Below are positions 7,674 through 10,636 of a DNA stretch of 10,636 nucleotides, one piece after another. The notes under the pieces are model-generated. The model saw nothing but the letters and a program-made list of their open reading frames with translations, searched no databases and was not told the origin of the DNA. A program made the position numbers and the translations under genes. Source of the stretch: Fidelibacterota bacterium (GTDB taxonomy: Bacteria > Marinisomatota > Marinisomatia > Marinisomatales > TCS55); the NCBI GenBank assembly GCA_002717765.1, contig PBCB01000033.1, positions 14,838 to 25,473 on the forward strand. The letters run 5' to 3'. Each line of letters opens with the position of its first letter. The stretch's first letter is position 1.

Positions 7674-10343
7674 TTAAAAATTAACTCCCATGGAAAACTT
7701 TACCATTCTAGGAGTTGCAAACATGGATGGGTTCTTGATACGATCTTCATAATCATTGAAATCACTTCGATGACCCGCTAAATCCGTTTCCTTGATCACT
7801 GCAGTATAAGCACGACCCGTACCGCCATTGACCCAATTCTCATTCAATCTATCAAATAAATTATATACAGCTAAGCGAAAGTTGATCTTGTAATCTTTAT
7901 AGATTGGCATATTGTAGTATGCCATTAGATCTGCATTATATTTTGCAGGGCGATAATCATTATTTGGATAGAGATTTATACGCGAAAGTCTGCTTTCTTC
8001 AATTGGGGAAAATGTATAGGGTGAGCCTGAATTATAATAACCAGTAATCGAAGCTCCATAATTTGCAGTATTGTAGGCTAGAGTAGCATTAAATGTATGT
8101 CGTTGATCCCAGCTCATTGGAATAAATCTATTTACAGGATCCATGCTTGCTCCAGATCGTGAAAATGCTTGTTGGGGATTATCAGCATTTCCCCTTGTAT
8201 ATTGGAGTGTATAATTTATCCATGATGAAATAGGCCCAGACTGCAGATCAAATTTGATTTCAAGTCCTCTAGCATTTCCATAATCTTTATTGCTATACAA
8301 ACCGTATTCAATTTGATTGTACGTACTAATTATTCTGGTGCTTAGTAAATTATAAATATCGCGGTAAAAAAGAGAAACTTCCAAGCCTGCCCCAGGAAAG
8401 AGCTGTTGCCATAATCCAATTTCATAAGTTACCGTCTTTTCAGCTTTTAATCCCGCATTTCCCATCACGGTAGAATAATCATTGGGCGCAATCAAAAATG
8501 AATGGTTCTGAAATAAGGAATACATAGGAGGCATTTGGAAAAAATGACCATAGCTAAAATGGAGAACTGCTGCATCACCAAGTTGGTATGCCAATCCAAA
8601 TCTCGGGCTAATTTGGGTTTGCGGTTTAGCATTAGGATAACTAGAAGTCATGCTGTCTGGCAAAGAAAGTTGATTCGCCGGATTACGTCTATCGGAAGGA
8701 ATAGGCGAATTAGGATTAAAGGTATCGTATCTTAAGCCAAGATTAATTACCATTTCCTCAAATTCCATTTTGTCCTGAATGAACGCAGACATTTCATTAG
8801 GTTTTACTGTGTACACATCGGCATATAAGGTGGAATCGCCCAATATATGTGGTTCGTATAGATCGGCTTCTTCAGCAGTCCCAAAATATTTGTTTCTAAT
8901 CTGATGCCATGCATTATCAATATTATAACTGGTAAAGTTCAATCCCGTTTTAATACTATGATTTTTATTTACAATCCAATTCAGATCAAATTTTGAGTTA
9001 ACGCTATTCACCGTTCTTTCATCATGATGTTTTTGCTGTCCTCCCGTATAAAACCCAGGTCCAAAACTTTCTAAATATTTGTCATGAACATAATTACTAT
9101 CTAATGGGTCTTTATATAAATAGCCACCCGAATAATTTTCAGTAGTAGAGAGCTTCAGATCATAAAATAGATTAGTAGATAATAGATGATTCCATTGGAA
9201 GGAAAAGAAATTGGTTTTACCATATCCGGCTGCCATCCCATCGGGATTATATTTAAATCCATGGTCATATCCATGAACTTCGTCTTGATCTGTTGAGAAT
9301 AATGTTGAGAATCGAATCCCGTCAAGCACCTGAAAAGAAAGCTTGCCAAGTACACTGCTACCATACCACCGGTTCATACTCACATAACTAGAATCACCCG
9401 TATTTTGCGTGGCCCATAGCAACGGATTGTCGCTATAATAATTACTGATATCAGTGACATTATATCGTCTGATTCCATTTAGGTGATTGCGATTGCTTTG
9501 ATCGCGAATATTTAAAAAGAAGAAGACCTTATCTTTGATAATTGGTCCACTCAGTTGAAATTTATAATCTTGGTTGCGGTTAAATACTAATTGATCAAGA
9601 CCTAAGAAGATGTGTGAATTTCCAGTTACATATTCACCAAACCCTGTAGAAAAAGATCCACCATACCTATTAGATCCATCTTTAGTGACCGCATTAACAA
9701 CCCCACTCATCGCATTTCCATATTCAGCATTAAAGGTACCTGTAATCACCTCAAGATCTTGAATGACGTCGGGTTCAATACTAAGCATGGATGATGAACC
9801 TCCAAATACCTCATCCACTTTAATTCCATCCACTAGATACGTTACTTCAGTCATTCTGCCACCACGAAAATGGCCTTCCACAACACCAGCTTGCATACCA
9901 ACAATTGCGCCAAGATCCTCTACTGCTAATTTCTCAATTTGATCGGTTGAAATATTTTTTATAGTAGAAGTTTGGTCTTTCTTTGTAGTGATAGCATCCA
10001 CCTCAACCGTAACAGTTTCACCTTGAATTACCGTAGCTGTTAAAACCGCATCAATTGTAGTCGTTCTATTTACGGATACCCGAACGTTTTCAAATACCAA
10101 TTGTTTATAGCCAATCATGTCAACGACTAATGTGTAAACACCTGGCTTAATATTCACAATTGAATAATACCCTTCAAGGTCACTAGCGGTACCTAAATTG
10201 GTATCTTTGACAATGACGTTTGCGGCAATTAATGGCTCATTGGTATCGCCATCTTTAATGATGCCAGAAATTTTACCTGTAGTTTGGGCCATTAAACCCA
10301 TAGTAAAAATTATATTTAATGATAATTGTAAAATGAATCGCAT
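7674..10343 (-). CDS. TonB-dependent outer-membrane receptor with carboxypeptidase-regulatory-like N-terminal domain
   Basis: This 889-residue protein has a signal peptide (residues 1 to about 20, ending LMAQ). Residues 24-103 form a carboxypeptidase-D regulatory-like domain (GKISGIIKDGDTNEPLIAANV, DLEGYYSIVNIKPGVYTLVV). ETVTVEV (109-115) is a candidate TonB box. Residues about 124-222 are the plug (TYLVDGIKVDEVFGG, IEPDVIQDLEVITG, FNAEYGNAMSGVVNAVTKDG). Residues from about 225 form the 22-strand barrel with many aromatic-rich strands, ending in F889 (MVKFSMGVNF). It should import a large ligand across the outer membrane using proton-motive energy from TonB-ExbBD. The N-terminal domain is like that of SusC/RagA receptors, but the protein is shorter than the usual 1000 or so residues of SusC and there is no SusD gene beside it. 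Context suggests oligosaccharide as substrate, which is an inference. It is the first gene of the packed cluster. No Shine-Dalgarno sequence is visible before its ATG. Confidence 0.95.
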   Translation of the reverse strand: MRFILQLSLNIIFTMGLMAQTTGKISGIIKDGDTNEPLIAANVIVKDTNLGTASDLEGYYSIVNIKPGVYTLVVDMIGYKQLVFENVRVSVNRTTTIDAVLTATVIQGETVTVEVDAITTKKDQTSTIKNISTDQIEKLAVEDLGAIVGMQAGVVEGHFRGGRMTEVTYLVDGIKVDEVFGGSSSMLSIEPDVIQDLEVITGTFNAEYGNAMSGVVNAVTKDGSNRYGGSFSTGFGEYVTGNSHIFLGLDQLVFNRNQDYKFQLSGPIIKDKVFFFLNIRDQSNRNHLNGIRRYNVTDISNYYSDNPLLWATQNTGDSSYVSMNRWYGSSVLGKLSFQVLDGIRFSTLFSTDQDEVHGYDHGFKYNPDGMAAGYGKTNFFSFQWNHLLSTNLFYDLKLSTTENYSGGYLYKDPLDSNYVHDKYLESFGPGFYTGGQQKHHDERTVNSVNSKFDLNWIVNKNHSIKTGLNFTSYNIDNAWHQIRNKYFGTAEEADLYEPHILGDSTLYADVYTVKPNEMSAFIQDKMEFEEMVINLGLRYDTFNPNSPIPSDRRNPANQLSLPDSMTSSYPNAKPQTQISPRFGLAYQLGDAAVLHFSYGHFFQMPPMYSLFQNHSFLIAPNDYSTVMGNAGLKAEKTVTYEIGLWQQLFPGAGLEVSLFYRDIYNLLSTRIISTYNQIEYGLYSNKDYGNARGLEIKFDLQSGPISSWINYTLQYTRGNADNPQQAFSRSGASMDPVNRFIPMSWDQRHTFNATLAYNTANYGASITGYYNSGSPYTFSPIEESRLSRINLYPNNDYRPAKYNADLMAYYNMPIYKDYKINFRLAVYNLFDRLNENWVNGGTGRAYTAVIKETDLAGHRSDFNDYEDRIKNPSMFATPRMVKFSMGVNF

Positions 10344-10423
10344 TTATTGACTTGGTTTTTCAATATGAATATAAAAAAAATAGGGACGAGATTCCTCGCC
10401 CCTATTTTATTAAATCAATAATC
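10344..10423. other. Only intergenic region in the window; probable promoter site of the five-gene cluster
   Basis: These 80 bp hold the terminator of the upstream gene and only about 27 bp between its U-tract and the receptor ATG. On the minus strand the stretch is very AT-rich (TATATTCATATTGAAAAACC). TATATT at 10373-10368 could be a -10 element, but the matching -35 position falls inside the hairpin and has no consensus sequence. The Bacteroidetes-type TAnnTTTG element is not clearly present. Either a weak promoter overlaps the terminator or the cluster depends partly on read-through. No operator repeat, riboswitch or small ORF is visible. Confidence 0.4.
10371..10408 (-). terminator. Intrinsic terminator of the rightmost T9SS protein gene
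   Basis: Read on the minus strand, a 14-bp stem (AAAATAGGGGCGAG pairing with CTCGTCCCTATTTT, with one G-U pair) encloses the four-base loop GAAT and is followed by a run of T (eight T in total including the stem end). It lies 16 bp after the TAG of the upstream gene. The GC-rich core and U-tract are those of a Rho-independent terminator for leftward transcription. The stem begins with four A, so it could also work weakly in the opposite direction, but no plus-strand gene needs it. Confidence 0.88.
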
Positions 10424-10636
10424 CTATTTCATTAGGATCATTTTTTGTGTTCGCGTAAAGCTCGAGGACTCTAGGCGATAGAAGTACACACCGGATGGCA
10501 TACTAGAAGCATTCCACATCACCTTATGGGTTCCGGCAGGTCTATATTCATCAACTAGCCTTACCAGTTCACGACCCAATACATCATAAATCATTAATCT
10601 GGTTGGCCCAGCAAGTCCTAATGAATATTCTATCGT
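10424..10636 (-). CDS. C-terminal end of a T9SS type A sorting domain protein (5' part outside window)
   Basis: Seventy codons and a TAG stop (10424-10426) are visible; the gene continues beyond the right edge. The translated tail contains RLMIYDVLGRELVRLV, YRPAGTHKVMWNASSMPSGVY and FYRLESSSFTRTQKMILMK. This is the standard type A C-terminal sorting domain, which directs a protein through the Por (type IX) secretion system and is then cut off by the sortase PorU. Nothing of the mature protein is visible, so its function is unknown. It is followed by a strong terminator and is therefore a separate transcription unit from the receptor cluster, although it is on the same strand and may belong to the same functional locus. 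Confidence 0.93.
   Translation of the reverse strand, partial: TIEYSLGLAGPTRLMIYDVLGRELVRLVDEYRPAGTHKVMWNASSMPSGVYFYRLESSSFTRTQKMILMK

Noticed and set aside
9155..9364. 69-codon minus-strand frame inside the receptor gene
   Set aside because: It is an out-of-frame shadow of the receptor barrel, with no signal peptide or family features.
7674..10343. Receptor as a SusC/RagA family member
   Set aside because: It has the carboxypeptidase-regulatory domain, but it is shorter than typical SusC and no SusD gene is adjacent. The broader TonB-dependent receptor label is safer.
10371..10408. Palindrome as an insertion-sequence end or operator
   Set aside because: The T-run after the stem and its position just after a stop codon fit an intrinsic terminator. 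There is no transposase and no second copy in the window.

Overview
The window looks like part of a chromosome from the Fibrobacteres-Chlorobi-Bacteroidetes (FCB) superphylum. I think Marinimicrobia (SAR406) or a neighbouring lineage such as Ignavibacteria is more likely than a true Bacteroidetes. The reasons are an AT-rich composition, several products with type IX secretion (T9SS, Por) sorting domains (motifs such as LYPNPFN, VVPNPY and GVYFYRLES), a PorV/PorQ-family barrel, and a TonB-dependent receptor with a carboxypeptidase-regulatory-like domain but no SusD partner. The assignment rests on motif style only. No rRNA or other marker gene is present.

Layout: every recognisable gene is on the minus strand, so transcription runs from right to left. 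At the right edge (10424-10636) is the last 70 codons of a T9SS-secreted protein. It is followed by a strong intrinsic terminator (10371-10408). Immediately after that starts a tightly packed five-gene cluster: a TonB-dependent receptor (10343-7674), a 1148-residue secreted protein with an FN3-like region, Asp-rich loops and a T9SS tail (7673-4227), a PorV/PorQ-like outer-membrane barrel (4230-3184), a SurA/PrsA-like lipoprotein foldase (3174-1720), and a GH16 beta-glucanase that runs off the left edge (1739-1). Junctions are 0 bp, a 4-bp ATGA overlap, 9 bp and a 20-bp overlap, so the five genes are almost certainly one operon. The only non-coding stretch is about 80 bp (10344-10423). No tRNA, rRNA, CRISPR array, insertion sequence or other mobile element was seen.

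Working model: the cluster resembles a polysaccharide-utilisation locus without SusD. The GH16 enzyme is secreted by T9SS and would cut a mixed-linkage or beta-1,3-glucan outside the cell. The receptor would import the products using TonB energy. The 1148-residue surface protein could bind the ligand or cap the receptor. The PorV-like barrel and the lipoprotein foldase would help deliver and fold the surface components.

The most striking single observation is that the GH16 domain is circularly permuted. The strand segment that starts ordinary bacterial lichenases (WKDEFNSFDSDRWEK) lies after the catalytic NEIDFEVLG segment, in the same order as in the naturally permuted Fibrobacter succinogenes lichenase. 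Here the domain is joined to an Ig-like domain, a malectin-like domain and a T9SS tail.
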